DNA of 64,000 nt from the NCBI GenBank assembly GCA_963823675.1, contig CAWGMT010000010.1, forward strand, positions 186,001 to 250,000. The letters are read 5' to 3'. Under the pieces are notes generated by a model. It was not told the DNA's origin. It did no database searches and worked only from the letters and a program-made list of their open reading frames with translations. Positions 50,099-58,557 of the stretch are shown here, one piece after another (the first letter of the stretch is position 1; each line of letters starts with the position of its first letter). The position numbers and the translations under genes are program-made. Source of the DNA: CAWGMT01 sp963823675 (GTDB lineage: Bacteria > Planctomycetota > Planctomycetia > Isosphaerales > Isosphaeraceae).

Positions 50099-50965
50099 CT
50101 ACTCCGCCATCAAGCCCTCGATCACGGCGCACGCTTTTTCATGACCCAAGGCCGTCACGTGGAGATAAATCATCGTGGTCCGTAGCGAGCTGTGACCCAG
50201 GTACTGCTGGATCAACCGCAGATTGAGACCGGCTTCGAGCAAGTGGGTGGCGTAACTGTGCCTCAAGGTGTGAATCGTAATCGCCTTGCGGAACTTCAGC
50301 TCCTTGACCACCTGGCGCATCGCCGCTTGGAAGTTGGCTGGCTCCATGGGGCGGGCGGCCGGGACGACGGGGGACGAGTCGCTCTTGTGAGCCGGAAAGA
50401 GCCAACGCGGATCACGGTGGGTCACCCAGTGCTTACGAAGCAGGGTCAAGGTGCGCCCAGGCAAGGGAACGTAGCGGTCCTTGGCCCCCTTCCCCAGATG
50501 CACATGGACGAGCATCCGTTGGCTGTCGATGTCGCCGACCTGCAAGTGCAAGGCTTCGTCCACCCGCAGGCCTAGCGAATAGACAGTCCAAAAGAAAATC
50601 TGGATGTACGGTCTGTGGACGGCGTCGATGAGTTGGTGCACCTCGTTGATGGTCAAGACATCGGGGAGGGTCTTGGTCTTGGGGATGCGGAGCTTCTGGA
50701 GGGTCTTCCAGTCGCGTGGCACGGTGTGAGCGTAGAAGAACTTGATGGCACTGGCGGCAACCTGCAGCGAGGTGGAAGCCAGCTGTTTCTCGTTCTTGAG
50801 GTAGAGTATGTAGTCTCGGACTTCCTGCTCGGTGAGCTGATCGGGAGCTCGGTGGTAGTGCGCGGCCAGTTGCCGGACCGCGCCGACGTAAACTTTTTGG
50901 GTGCCAACAGCCAGGCCTGCCAATTGCAGGTCCTGGTACATACGTTTGCGCAGCAGACTGATCAT
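50099..50965 (-). CDS. Tyrosine recombinase (phage-integrase family) of the IS91-like element
   Basis: 288 residues from the ATG at 50965 (GGAG six bases upstream). The N-terminal SAM-like core-binding domain reads AVRQLAAHYHRAPDQLTEQE and VRDYILYLKNEKQLASTSLQ. The catalytic residues are complete: Arg in GLRVDEALHLQ, His-x-x-Arg in HTLRHSYATHLLEAG, His in YLGHSSLRTT, and the nucleophilic Tyr in MIYLH. It is intact, unlike its transposase partner. Such recombinases in IS91-type elements are thought to help target choice or resolve intermediates; that role is inferred. Confidence 0.93.
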   Translation of the reverse strand: MISLLRKRMYQDLQLAGLAVGTQKVYVGAVRQLAAHYHRAPDQLTEQEVRDYILYLKNEKQLASTSLQVAASAIKFFYAHTVPRDWKTLQKLRIPKTKTLPDVLTINEVHQLIDAVHRPYIQIFFWTVYSLGLRVDEALHLQVGDIDSQRMLVHVHLGKGAKDRYVPLPGRTLTLLRKHWVTHRDPRWLFPAHKSDSSPVVPAARPMEPANFQAAMRQVVKELKFRKAITIHTLRHSYATHLLEAGLNLRLIQQYLGHSSLRTTMIYLHVTALGHEKACAVIEGLMAE

Positions 50966-51078
50966 GAGTGGCTCCTTTCCAAACGGGGAAGAAAGACCGT
51001 CTGAAAACCACTCTGCATCCAATCGGGCTTCGAATCAGTCCACGGCCGGTTCTAAAGCTGCGAGAGGACCATAGGCCG

Positions 51079-51097
51079 GCTCGGCATCATGCCGAGC
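51079..51097. repeat. Perfect 19-base palindrome
   Basis: GCTCGGCAT and ATGCCGAGC flank one C. It lies 114 bases upstream of the recombinase start. IS91-type elements carry a short subterminal hairpin at one end; this is a candidate, not proven. Confidence 0.45.
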
Positions 51098-51501
51098 TAA
51101 GGAAAGCGCACCGCCGCGCACGCGGCTTCCTTGAATGGCGCTTTTTCGAGGGCCTGGAGCGCCATTTCGGCGTGCCCAGAGCCGAAAGTGCTAGATCGCA
51201 ACCCGTAAGCCTGCCGGACCTTACGTCTATGGCGTCGGCTTGCATCGAGCCGGCTTCGGCACCAGGGATTGGCGGTCGAGCGCCATTTTTCGCTGCGTCG
51301 GTCAGGCTTTCCGGCCTGACCTCCGAAGAGTCACGTGGAAAACCTGACCTACACCGGCTCTGGGTGAGCGATCATCTCCGCGCACGGAACACGCGCGTAT
51401 GTTGGGGTTTTGCTGAAGGCGACGCTGACGCCGTGCGCGCCAGGTTGGGGAGCTAAGCGGTGTAGCTCGTTAACCGGCCATCCGCGGCAACTCGGGCAAC
51501 G
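51098..51501. other. Intergenic, nothing recognised
   Basis: About 400 bases upstream of the IS91-like element. Open frames lack any family resemblance. Composition differs little from the surroundings. Confidence 0.35.
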
Positions 51502-51801
51502 TCACGCGGCGTGCTGCCCTCTCTTCGGCGCACCACACCGGTTGTCAAGTCGCAAGCGAGCCCCGGGATTTGCCGCAACTTGAATCGAATCTTGTGCTTC
51601 CACGATGCTCGTGGATTCAGCCAAATTGGCTTCGTTCGGCGCATTGTCGCGGATTGCGCCCATCCCACTCATCTCATCTCCGTCCTGCTGTATGCTGTGT
51701 GGATCGATCATTTCCGCCCGCTCGATACGATCAATCCGACCATGGACCTGGAAAACAACGTGAAGAATCCGAGCTTGAGATCGTTGCTGATCCCCGTTCA
51801 C
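51502..51801 (-). CDS. Hypothetical ORF in accessory region
   Basis: 99 residues. It has good purine-first codon periodicity and a polar, low-complexity-free composition (RILHVVFQVHGRIDRIERAE, SIQQDGDEMSGMGAIRDNAP, NLAESTSIVEAQDSIQVAAN). No family is recognised and an overlapping plus-strand frame (ending SLRSLLIPVHV) is almost as plausible, so the coding strand is unsure. There is no strong ribosome site. Confidence 0.3.
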   Translation of the reverse strand: MNGDQQRSQARILHVVFQVHGRIDRIERAEMIDPHSIQQDGDEMSGMGAIRDNAPNEANLAESTSIVEAQDSIQVAANPGARLRLDNRCGAPKRGQHAA

Positions 51802-51941
51802 GTGTGATGCACTCAGGCAAGCGCGGGAACGGATCGGGGTGATTGGCTACCGAGGCGGGTTCGGGCCGGGATCCCGTTTCCATTGGCAGTTGAGTGTGCA
51901 TCCAGTCGCGCATCGCGCGCCACGATCCCCGACACATAGTG

Positions 51942-52001
51942 GGCACATACTTGGCATACTTGGCAGGTTCTGGCGCGTGCCAGGTATGCCAAGTATGTGC
52001 C
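51942..52001. repeat. Long inverted repeat, 24-base arms with internal direct repeat
   Basis: Left arm 51942-51965 and right arm 51978-52001 pair at 23 of 24 positions around a 12-base loop. Each arm holds two copies of ACTTGGCA (GGCACATACTTGGCATACTT…), so the whole is a compound, iterated palindrome. There is no T tract. It lies just beyond the truncated integrase ORF and may be a recombination or attachment site. Confidence 0.8.
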
Positions 52002-52073
52002 GAGTATGCAGTCAGACGACGCGATAACACGTCGGAAGAAGAACTCATCGTTCGCCAACCGTCTGTCCTCCAT

Positions 52074-52226
52074 CTACTGGACAAGCTGGAACAGGTAGGA
52101 ACGGACTTCTTCTCGACCGAGGGCAGCAGGAGACCGGCGGAAATAGCGAGCGAAACCAGCGGCTCGCATGACGTAGGCTTCGATCGTCCTGGGGAAGAGG
52201 TTTTGGAGTTTCATGTCCTCGATCAT
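52074..52226 (-). pseudogene. Integrase N-terminal fragment
   Basis: 50 residues: MIEDMKLQNLFPRTIEAYVM then RAAGFARYFRRSPAALGREE and VRSYLFQLVQ, stop. This is the core-binding (SAM-like) start of a tyrosine recombinase of the IS91/integron type, cut off before any catalytic motif. It is not a copy of the nearby intact recombinase. Confidence 0.65.
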
Positions 52227-52248
52227 TCGCTGGCGCGGCGGACGGCAA

Positions 52249-52404
52249 TCAACCCCCTGTCGCGTATCGGTCGAGCACGCGCTTGACCTGGTTACGGTTC
52301 CACCGGCAGCCCTGCCTTGTCTTGTACCCCTGGGCGTTGAGATGGTCGGCGATTTCCCTCAGCGTTCTGCCTTCATCGCGGAGTTTCTCGATCGTGGCGC
52401 TCAA
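52249..52404 (-). pseudogene. Recombinase-type C-terminal fragment
   Basis: 51 codons from TTG: SATIEKLRDEGRTLREIADH, LNAQGYKTRQGCRWNRNQVK, RVLDRYATGG. The pattern (I..LR..G.s...IA..LN..G..tr.G..W....V..iL.R) is the recombinase domain that follows the catalytic resolvase domain in large serine recombinases. Only this piece remains, 22 bases upstream of the integrase fragment. Confidence 0.6.
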
Positions 52405-52495
52405 TGAATGCTAGGCAAACCAAGCCTCGTTTGTTCTCTCCGGGTGTAATTCCCCGCCGCTTGCGGCGTAATTAGAGAGAGCTGCTCGGGGAATA

Positions 52496-52528
52496 CCCCG
52501 CCGGTTGGGGCGGGAATCATTTATTTTT
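52496..52528 (+). terminator. Possible intrinsic terminator or dispersed hairpin
   Basis: CCCGCC (52497-52502) and GGCGGG (52509-52514) form a GC stem around GGTTGG, followed by AATCATTTATTTTT. Another hairpin, CGCCGC/GCGGCG, lies 35 bases upstream. No gene on the plus strand obviously needs it, so it may instead be a mobile-element-associated hairpin. Confidence 0.4.
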
Positions 52529-52627
52529 GTTGGACGTTGCGGCGACCCAGCTTTCCGGGATTTCGCGGGTCCGATCCAGTTCGGTGGCTAGTGTTTCCTC
52601 GCTCGGCAGAGCTGTGCGGTACCCCTT

Positions 52628-52921
52628 TTACCGCTTGTACTTGCTCTTCAGCTTGCCGCTCGGCGAGACGATGCCCGAGCGGACAAGCGAACTCTGGAAT
52701 TGCTCGGGAGTCATTCCGATCACATAGTTCGCGATCGAGGCGGTGAATTCAGCGGTTGTTCCACCCTCGGCCTTAGGCAAAATGCTTGCCGCACCGACCG
52801 TCAGGTCCGACGTGCCAGACGGCGAGGATGTTTTGCTGGTTTCGGACGCAGATTTGGATGTGTGCTTGTTTATATATCCAGCTCCTCTTCCAAATCCTTT
52901 TGGCGCTATTGGTGGGAACAT
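52628..52921 (-). CDS. Small polar protein, unknown, next to the broken ADP-ribosyltransferase-like gene
   Basis: 97 residues, same strand and frame as the broken gene upstream, starting 18 bases after its stop. The first 60 residues are serine/threonine-rich and probably disordered (SKSASETSKTSSPSGTSDLT); the end is structured (EFTASIANYVIGMTPEQFQS, SLVRSGIVSPSGKLKSKYKR). The C-terminal segment looks like a short helix pair with a basic tail. I recognise no family. It could be an antitoxin-like partner of the gene upstream, but there is no direct evidence. Confidence 0.5.
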   Translation of the reverse strand: MFPPIAPKGFGRGAGYINKHTSKSASETSKTSSPSGTSDLTVGAASILPKAEGGTTAEFTASIANYVIGMTPEQFQSSLVRSGIVSPSGKLKSKYKR

Positions 52922-52939
52922 ACACCGCTCTTGCCGTAT

Positions 52940-53110
52940 TTATCGGTCTTTGAGCCTCACTAACTCCCAGAAGTAAACGCCGCCGCCGAGCCAATCGTCT
53001 GTGTTACTGCTCGGCTTGAACGGGTGGCCGCTGACGAGGCGGTCCGCCAAATGGACCGTCGTGCCGTGGAAGGCAACGACTGTCCGATGCTAGTCCAGAA
53101 ATTCATACAT
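52940..53110 (-). pseudogene. Broken ADP-ribosyltransferase-like gene
   Basis: Reading from the ATG at 53110 gives MYEFLD, a TAG (53090-53092), then in the same frame HRTVVAFHGTTVHLADRLV, GHPFKPSSNTDDWLGGGVYF and WE, after which the sequence diverges and stops at 52940. The pattern HGTT…A..iv.G..F.pS.N..DWLG.G.YFWE is that of a family of small ART-fold proteins I recall as toxin-like; the catalytic helix and C-terminal half are missing. The in-frame TAG plus truncation suggest decay. Family assignment is from memory of the motif and should be treated as provisional. Confidence 0.5.
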
Positions 53111-53898
53111 TCCCGACGCGCCGAATGAGTCGCTGAGGTCCAACGGAGAAGTTTACCACCCGAAAGGCGCCCAGGCAGGCATGCCCAAATCGATATCAAA
53201 CTGCTTTCTTGTCCGCCTGCTTCGGTTGCGATATGAAAGGCTAGCACGGGCTGAATGCTAGGAAGGCCGGGAAGTCTAGGATAGGCAACACAATATTGGC
53301 TTCGATCATCCGACTCGGCAAACTGCGTGGATCAGTGAAGAAAGGGTCCTTTGGACTCGGCCAATTCGCTCGATGATAACCCTGGCAGACCGCATCGTGA
53401 CCATCGCACGAGCGCATCTGATAGAACCCTCAGTCACACGCTCGTACCATTGCGTCACCCGTGCGTGCGGCGGGCGTTCTTGCTCGGAGAAGGGGAAAAC
53501 GATCGCAGCCAGTCGGGCGGCTCTTCCGTGAGGGCAAAGCCGCGATCTCGCGTGCGGTAGCGGCTGTTTTCGAGCGAATCGGGACGACGGCCGGGACCTG
53601 GCAAGCACGGCTGGAAAAACTGAGCAAGGGCCGTCTGTTGGGTCGCTTCTTCGCAGCCAGTCGGCAGCGACTCAGAGAAGTCGCCCAGCGTCTGGGCCTG
53701 CGCCGCGTGGCGAACCTGGGCGGATGCCCAGCAACGTATGCGGCACGAAGTCCCGACCGGAACCCGATTCGGGCCCTCAGCGGGTGATTCCCTCCGCGCC
53801 ACGGACATAGGTTGCGGAATTGGTTATGTGTTGCCGTCGTTGGCGATCGCCTCGTCGGCTGGACGTGGTGCGCATGGAACACCACATAATCGATCTAA
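53111..53898. other. Interval without a confident gene
   Basis: About 790 bases. A plus-strand segment from 53374 reads MITLADRIVTIARAHLIEPS and, in a shifted frame, AVFERIGTTAGTWQARLEKL and ASRQRLREVAQRLGLRRVAN, which could be pieces of one decayed small protein, but I cannot assign it. A possible upstream region for the minus-strand broken gene lies at 53111-53250. Confidence 0.35.
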
Positions 53899-55284
53899 TC
53901 ACGGCCCCCCAATGAAGCCGAGAAGGCAGCCTTCCGGTGGCGGAACGACAGAAACCAACCGCCTTCTGTGTTCGCCAAATCGCAACGTGTTCAGGAACGC
54001 GATCAGCTCTTCTTGCTGGACGTCGGAGAGACTCGTGAAGCGATTCGCAGACGGGGCCGCCTGACCGGCATGCAGCTTGATGGCCTCGGCCAGGGTCGCT
54101 GCTCGGCCGTCGTGCAGATAGGGAGCGGAATCCGCAACACCCCACAGCGGCGGCGTGCGCCATTCGCTCGGGGACGTCGAGCCACCGTCGGAGTCCGGCT
54201 GCGCGGACGAATCCGGCGGCTCTCCTCCATAGGATCCACCGCCGCCGAGCCCCTCCCCCATCTGGTGCAGCAGCAAATCGCTGTAGATCCCTTGAGCCTC
54301 GGCCAGATCGGGAGTGTGGCAGTTGGTGCAGCCGATCTGCTTGAATTGCTTTTTGCCCGCGACGGCGCGGGCGGCCTCGGCCGCAGAGGCGGGGATCACT
54401 TCCCGGGGCCGCGGCAGCGAGGCGATGAAGGCCGTCATCTGATCGCACTGCTGGTCCGTGAGATCGAGTCCGCGGGGACGATAATCCGGTTGCGACAGCG
54501 ATGCAGGCTGGGCCTGCAAAGGATTGCCGAGCCCCAGCTCGTTGGCGCACGCGACCCGCACGAACTCGGACAAGCTGCCGATGTTCGCCTTCCAACCGAA
54601 TTTGCCGACTCGCTTGTGGGAAACCTTGGCAGCGCGTCCCGCGGGAACTACTTCGCCACTGAGACCCGATAAGCGAAGCGTTTGCCGCTGTTTCCGCTCG
54701 TTGGCCAGGATCGCCTCGTCCGGGATCGCGTCGATGAGGCTTGCGCCGAAGAGCGCAGGTGTGTTGCGCTGGCCGATGTCGATCTCGAGGGCAGCGTCAC
54801 CTCGGATGGTTTGGACGCGGGAGGGCGCATTAGCGGGCTTGGGCAAAAGCGCCAGCAGATCGGCAAGTGTCGGCCGGCTCTTTCTGGGGAATTGTGCGGA
54901 GACGTTTTGCAGCGTTTCCTGAGATGCCGCGTCGATCGCAAACTGATGGATCACCCCGTGGGCGGCTCCTGCGCCGGCTTTGGGCGCTCGGGTAAAGACG
55001 GTGACGTTGTGTTCCAGCGACCCGCTCCCTCCGGCTCCCCCCTGCTGGTGGCAAGCGACGCAAGAGGACGCGTTGAAGACGGGCCCCAAACCGTCGCCTC
55101 GTGCGGCCAGCGGATCGCCGGGCGTCCACTCGTGGAGAAAGAGATCGCGTCCGGCTTGCGACGCCAGGGCGTCGGCTTTCGGTCGCCAGTCGTACCGCAG
55201 CAACCACCCGGTTGCCCGGTATCCGAGGGGCACGATAACAGTCACCAGCACGATCCAACACAGCGGGCCACACAACCGTTTCAT
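53899..55284 (-). CDS. Di-haem oxidoreductase (DHOR/DUF1111 family), exported
   Basis: 461 residues from the ATG at 55284 (GGAGA upstream); 68 upstream codons are rejected. An N-terminal membrane/signal segment (CWIVLVTVIVPLGYRATGWL) is followed by the first haem site CVACHQQGG near GLGPVFNASS, a conserved RNTPALFGASLIDAIPD core, GKFGWKANIGSLSEFVRVAC, and the second haem site CTNCHTPDL. The C-terminal region has the family's TPPLWGVADSAPYLHDGRA. These thiol-oxidoreductase-like proteins are periplasmic electron-transfer proteins related to cytochrome c peroxidases. It is divergent from the gene at 55554. Intact frame. Confidence 0.9.
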   Translation of the reverse strand: MKRLCGPLCWIVLVTVIVPLGYRATGWLLRYDWRPKADALASQAGRDLFLHEWTPGDPLAARGDGLGPVFNASSCVACHQQGGAGGSGSLEHNVTVFTRAPKAGAGAAHGVIHQFAIDAASQETLQNVSAQFPRKSRPTLADLLALLPKPANAPSRVQTIRGDAALEIDIGQRNTPALFGASLIDAIPDEAILANERKQRQTLRLSGLSGEVVPAGRAAKVSHKRVGKFGWKANIGSLSEFVRVACANELGLGNPLQAQPASLSQPDYRPRGLDLTDQQCDQMTAFIASLPRPREVIPASAAEAARAVAGKKQFKQIGCTNCHTPDLAEAQGIYSDLLLHQMGEGLGGGGSYGGEPPDSSAQPDSDGGSTSPSEWRTPPLWGVADSAPYLHDGRAATLAEAIKLHAGQAAPSANRFTSLSDVQQEELIAFLNTLRFGEHRRRLVSVVPPPEGCLLGFIGGP

Positions 55285-55553
55285 GATGTGGTCTCCCCCA
55301 CAATGGTCTCGTGAAACCTGTGAACGCTGAACGTTGCAGATTTGTCTCGCTGGCGATCGACTGCTGTTAGAATACTCGTAACCCGAGCACTTTGCAACCA
55401 AGCGGCCGAGGCGGGAAGGCGGGGGCGGGTGGAGGTCATTGAGAAAAAGAGCAATTGCGCACTGCATCCGCGGTGTTAATGCTGGCATGCCCGTTCATTT
55501 CGGGATTTAATAAATTGTCAGCCATTGTTTCGCTACGGCCTGGAGCACGGCCG

Positions 55554-57559
55554 ATGGGTAAATTTGACGCACGGATCTCGCGGCGTGGGCAGCGGGGGGT
55601 TTACTCTTCCGCCTTTCGTCCGCCCTGCGTCCTGTTCTTGCTGGTCCTTGTGGTTGTGGCCTTGGTGCTTGCCGGGCCTCAACTGGCTTTCGCGTCCGGC
55701 GAGGAGCGGACGACGGTCGGCGATGACCTGGTGATACGCACGGACACGCGCTGGGCGGGAGGCACTCTCGGTGGCTATCTTCCCGTGCGCGTGGAGATCT
55801 CGAATCAGGCTCCGGCGCGGACGCTGGTACTCGAAGTCACGCCCTCCGACCGGACGCACGGGGCGACGGTCAAGCGGGTCGTGGGCGTGGATCGGCACGC
55901 GACGGTCCGTCTCACGCTTTCAATTCCGCTCACGGCGTTCCGACAGGGGCTGCTGCGCGTCTACGACCAGCGAGGCGAGCTGCAGTCGCACGCGCGTCCC
56001 ATTGGGGGCGCGGCGTTGTTGGACGGCGAGACGGCGCCTGCAATGCTCGTGGTCTCGTCCGCGCCGGTCGATTGTACGGGTTACATCAGGGCGGCCGGAG
56101 GCTCGCGCGACCAGGCGCGGTTCCTCGCGCTGCCCGCGACCGAGCCGTCCGCGCTTGCGGAAGTGGTTTCGCCCGACAGCCTGCCCGATTCGTGGATTGA
56201 TTACAGCGGACTCGATTTCGTCGCCATTTCGCGCGACGACCTGGCGGACCTCAAACCCTCGTCGCGATCGGCCATCTTGAGATGGGTCCATTGCGGTGGA
56301 AACCTGATTGCTCACCAGGCGGGCAAGACCTCCAAGGACGTCGAGACGCTCGAACGTCTGCTCGGCTTGCCCGAAAATGCGGCGGTCGGTGCGAGATGGA
56401 CGGAATCGGATGGGCGCAAAACGCCATCGCCCTTTGCGACCCGCCAACTCATGCTCGGGCTGGTCTGTGCCTTTCCCGATCAATTGCCCGAATCGCCGAT
56501 CGCCTGGACCGCGTTCTTGAGTAGCGTCGGCCAGCCTCGCTTCTCATGGATGCAGCGGCACGGCATCGTGCCCGATGTCGGGACCGAGGAATTCTTCAAT
56601 TTCATGAATCCCGGCATCCGCGGCGTTCCCGTCTTCGGCTTCATGTTCTTGATCACCGCTTTCGCTGTCTTGATCGGGCCCGTGAACTATTTCTACCTCC
56701 GGCGCCAGAGGTTGTTATGGCTGCTCCTTGTTACGGTGCCGGCCACGGCTCTCGTGACGAGTGTGCTGCTCGTTGGATATTCGGTGGCTGCGCACGGTTT
56801 TAGCATCAAATCGCGGATCCGCAGCCTGACGGTGCTTGACCAGAAGAGCCATAACGCGGTGACGGTCGCGCGTTTGGCTCTCTTTGCCGGCGTGGCGCCC
56901 TGCGCGGCATGCAGTTTTCCCGGGAAACGGCCGTCTATCCGGTGTTCCCGCCAACGGCCGAGCCGGGCGCGTTCACGGTCGACTGGACCGACAAACAAGC
57001 GCTGACGTCGGGCTGGCTGTTGTCGCGGACACGAACGCAATTCTTGACCGTTCGCCATGCCGAGCAGCCAGAGCGCGTCGAGATCAAGCCGGGACAAGAC
57101 GGGGGCCTCGCGATCGTCAACGGCTTGCCTTGGGAGTTGGAGGCCGTGATTGTGGCCGACGAGTCGGGCCGGCTTCTGTCGGCGCGGAATGTTGTGCCCA
57201 GCGCATCCGAGCCGCTCGCCGACGCTTCGGAGACGAATCGGTTGGACTTTGTCGGGCTCTTGGGCCGGAACCGCCCTGAGCTTCCCGACAATTTCAGCTC
57301 ACCCGTTTTCAGTCCGTTGGTCGGTCGCCGCTCGCGGATACAGTTCAATGTGGTGATGGCGCGCCTTCCGGGGGCGCATTTCGATTCGAACCTGATGGAG
57401 CGGCTGATTCAAACGTGGTCCAGAGGCCTTACGGCCAGAACGACGTGCCTCTCGCCGCGCTCCTTCCTGGCGGTCCTCCGCCAGAATCCCGGGGTCGACA
57501 CGGGAGTCGGACTGACAACCGAAGAAGCAGGCTACCACCTGCTGCTCGGCTACTACTGA
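55554..57559 (+). CDS. Large membrane protein associated with an ABC exporter (frame break near 56900)
   Basis: About 668 residues. Start ATG 55554 with GGAG upstream. An N-terminal membrane segment (CVLFLLVLVVVALVLAGPQL) is followed by an extracytoplasmic beta-rich region (GGYLPVRVEISNQAPARTLV), a domain with LVVSSAPVDCTGYIRAAGGS, then two membrane helices (FGFMFLITAFAVLIGPVNYF; LLWLLLVTVPATALVTSVLL). Near 56900 the frame breaks; the other frame continues RGMQFSRETAVYPVFPPTAE to a soluble tail ending LTTEEAGYHLLLGYY. Total length is 3n+2. The ABC ATPase gene begins 17 bases after the stop, so the three genes form one transport operon. The protein resembles planctomycete membrane partners of ABC-2 exporters; substrate unknown. 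Confidence 0.65.
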
Positions 57560-57576
57560 CCTGACTGCGGACGATC

Positions 57577-58557
57577 ATGACGGCCTCAAACGGGAACAGC
57601 GGAACTCCAGCGATTGAACTGTGCAACCTGCACCGGCACTTTGGCCGGCTCCGCGCGGTCGATGGCGTCTCGTTCAAGGCGTATCCGGGCCAGGTGATGG
57701 GGTTTATCGGCCCCAACGGCGCGGGCAAAACGACCGCGATGCGGATTCTGGCTACGCTCGATGTTCCGACGGCCGGCGAGGCGTTCATAAATGGCTATTC
57801 GGTCGTCGATGATCCGGACAAGGTGCGCCGCATTGTGGGCTTCATGCCGGACAGTTTCGGCAAGTACGCGAACATGGATGTCGCGGAATACGTCGACTTT
57901 TTCGCGAGGGCCTACGGACTTTCGGGGGCCATCCGGCGAGACGCCGTCGAGCGCGTCCTCGTTTTCACCGAGTTGCGGAAGCTGGCGAACAAACGGATCA
58001 AGACGCTCTCCAAAGGGATGTCGCAACGGCTGGCACTGGGGCGAACGTTGATCCACGATCCATCGGTGCTGGTGCTCGACGAACCGGCCGCCGGGCTGGA
58101 CCCCCGGGCGCGGATCGAGCTGCGGGGGCTGATTCACCTCCTGGCGACCGATCTGCGCAAGACGGTGCTCATCAGCTCGCACATCCTCACCGAGCTGGGC
58201 GAGATCTGCGACTCAGCCGCGATCATCGAGGCGGGACGCCTCCTGGCCAGCGGAACCATGACGGAAATCAAGCAGGCACAACGCGCCTCGGAGGGACGCT
58301 GTGACGGATCGGCCATTTCGGTCCGCGTGCTGCGCGATGCCGAGAAGCTGGAGCACCTCCTGTGCCAGGAGCCCTTCGTGCGAAACGTTGAGCTCGCAAA
58401 CCAGGTCGCCACGTTCGTGTTCACGGGGGATGAATCCGAGCTGTCAGCGATACTCAAGCGGCTCGTTCGGGCCGAGCTCGATGTGGTCGAGTTCCGCGGT
58501 CGGGTCGATAGCCTGGAAGACGCGTTTATGGCCATCACCAAGGGGATCACGCAATGA
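57577..58557 (+). CDS. ABC transporter ATP-binding protein
   Basis: 326 residues, intact. Walker A is GPNGAGKTTAMRIL, the Q-loop region reads RRIVGFMPDSFGKYANMDVA, the signature is LSKGMSQRLALGR, Walker B is VLVLDEPAAGLD and the switch histidine is in VLISSHILTELGE. The C-terminal region (about 90 residues, ILKRLVRAELDVVEFRGRVD) resembles DUF4162-type tails of CcmA/ABC-2 exporters. Its TGA overlaps the permease ATG (58554-58557). Drives export together with the permease. Confidence 0.92.
   Translation: MTASNGNSGTPAIELCNLHRHFGRLRAVDGVSFKAYPGQVMGFIGPNGAGKTTAMRILATLDVPTAGEAFINGYSVVDDPDKVRRIVGFMPDSFGKYANMDVAEYVDFFARAYGLSGAIRRDAVERVLVFTELRKLANKRIKTLSKGMSQRLALGRTLIHDPSVLVLDEPAAGLDPRARIELRGLIHLLATDLRKTVLISSHILTELGEICDSAAIIEAGRLLASGTMTEIKQAQRASEGRCDGSAISVRVLRDAEKLEHLLCQEPFVRNVELANQVATFVFTGDESELSAILKRLVRAELDVVEFRGRVDSLEDAFMAITKGITQ

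Larger units (their letters stand above)
48991..50965 (-). mobile_element. IS91-like insertion sequence with companion tyrosine recombinase
   Basis: Two consecutive genes, a tyrosine recombinase (50965-50099) and a Y2 HUH transposase (50094-48991), separated by four bases. This pairing is known for one branch of IS91-type elements. The ends are not marked by inverted repeats, as expected for rolling-circle elements, so outer limits are uncertain; a palindrome at 51079-51097 may belong to one terminus. Confidence 0.75.

Noticed and set aside
51000..51060. Possible tRNA (GGCTTCGAATC resembles a T loop)
   Set aside because: No cloverleaf could be formed around it.
52045..52248. Minus-strand ORF of 67 residues
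   Set aside because: Shadow of the integrase fragment, which has recognisable recombinase sequence in another frame.
53461..53787. Plus-strand ORF of 108 residues
   Set aside because: Partly protein-like but its start and an upstream piece lie in different frames and I could not assign a family.
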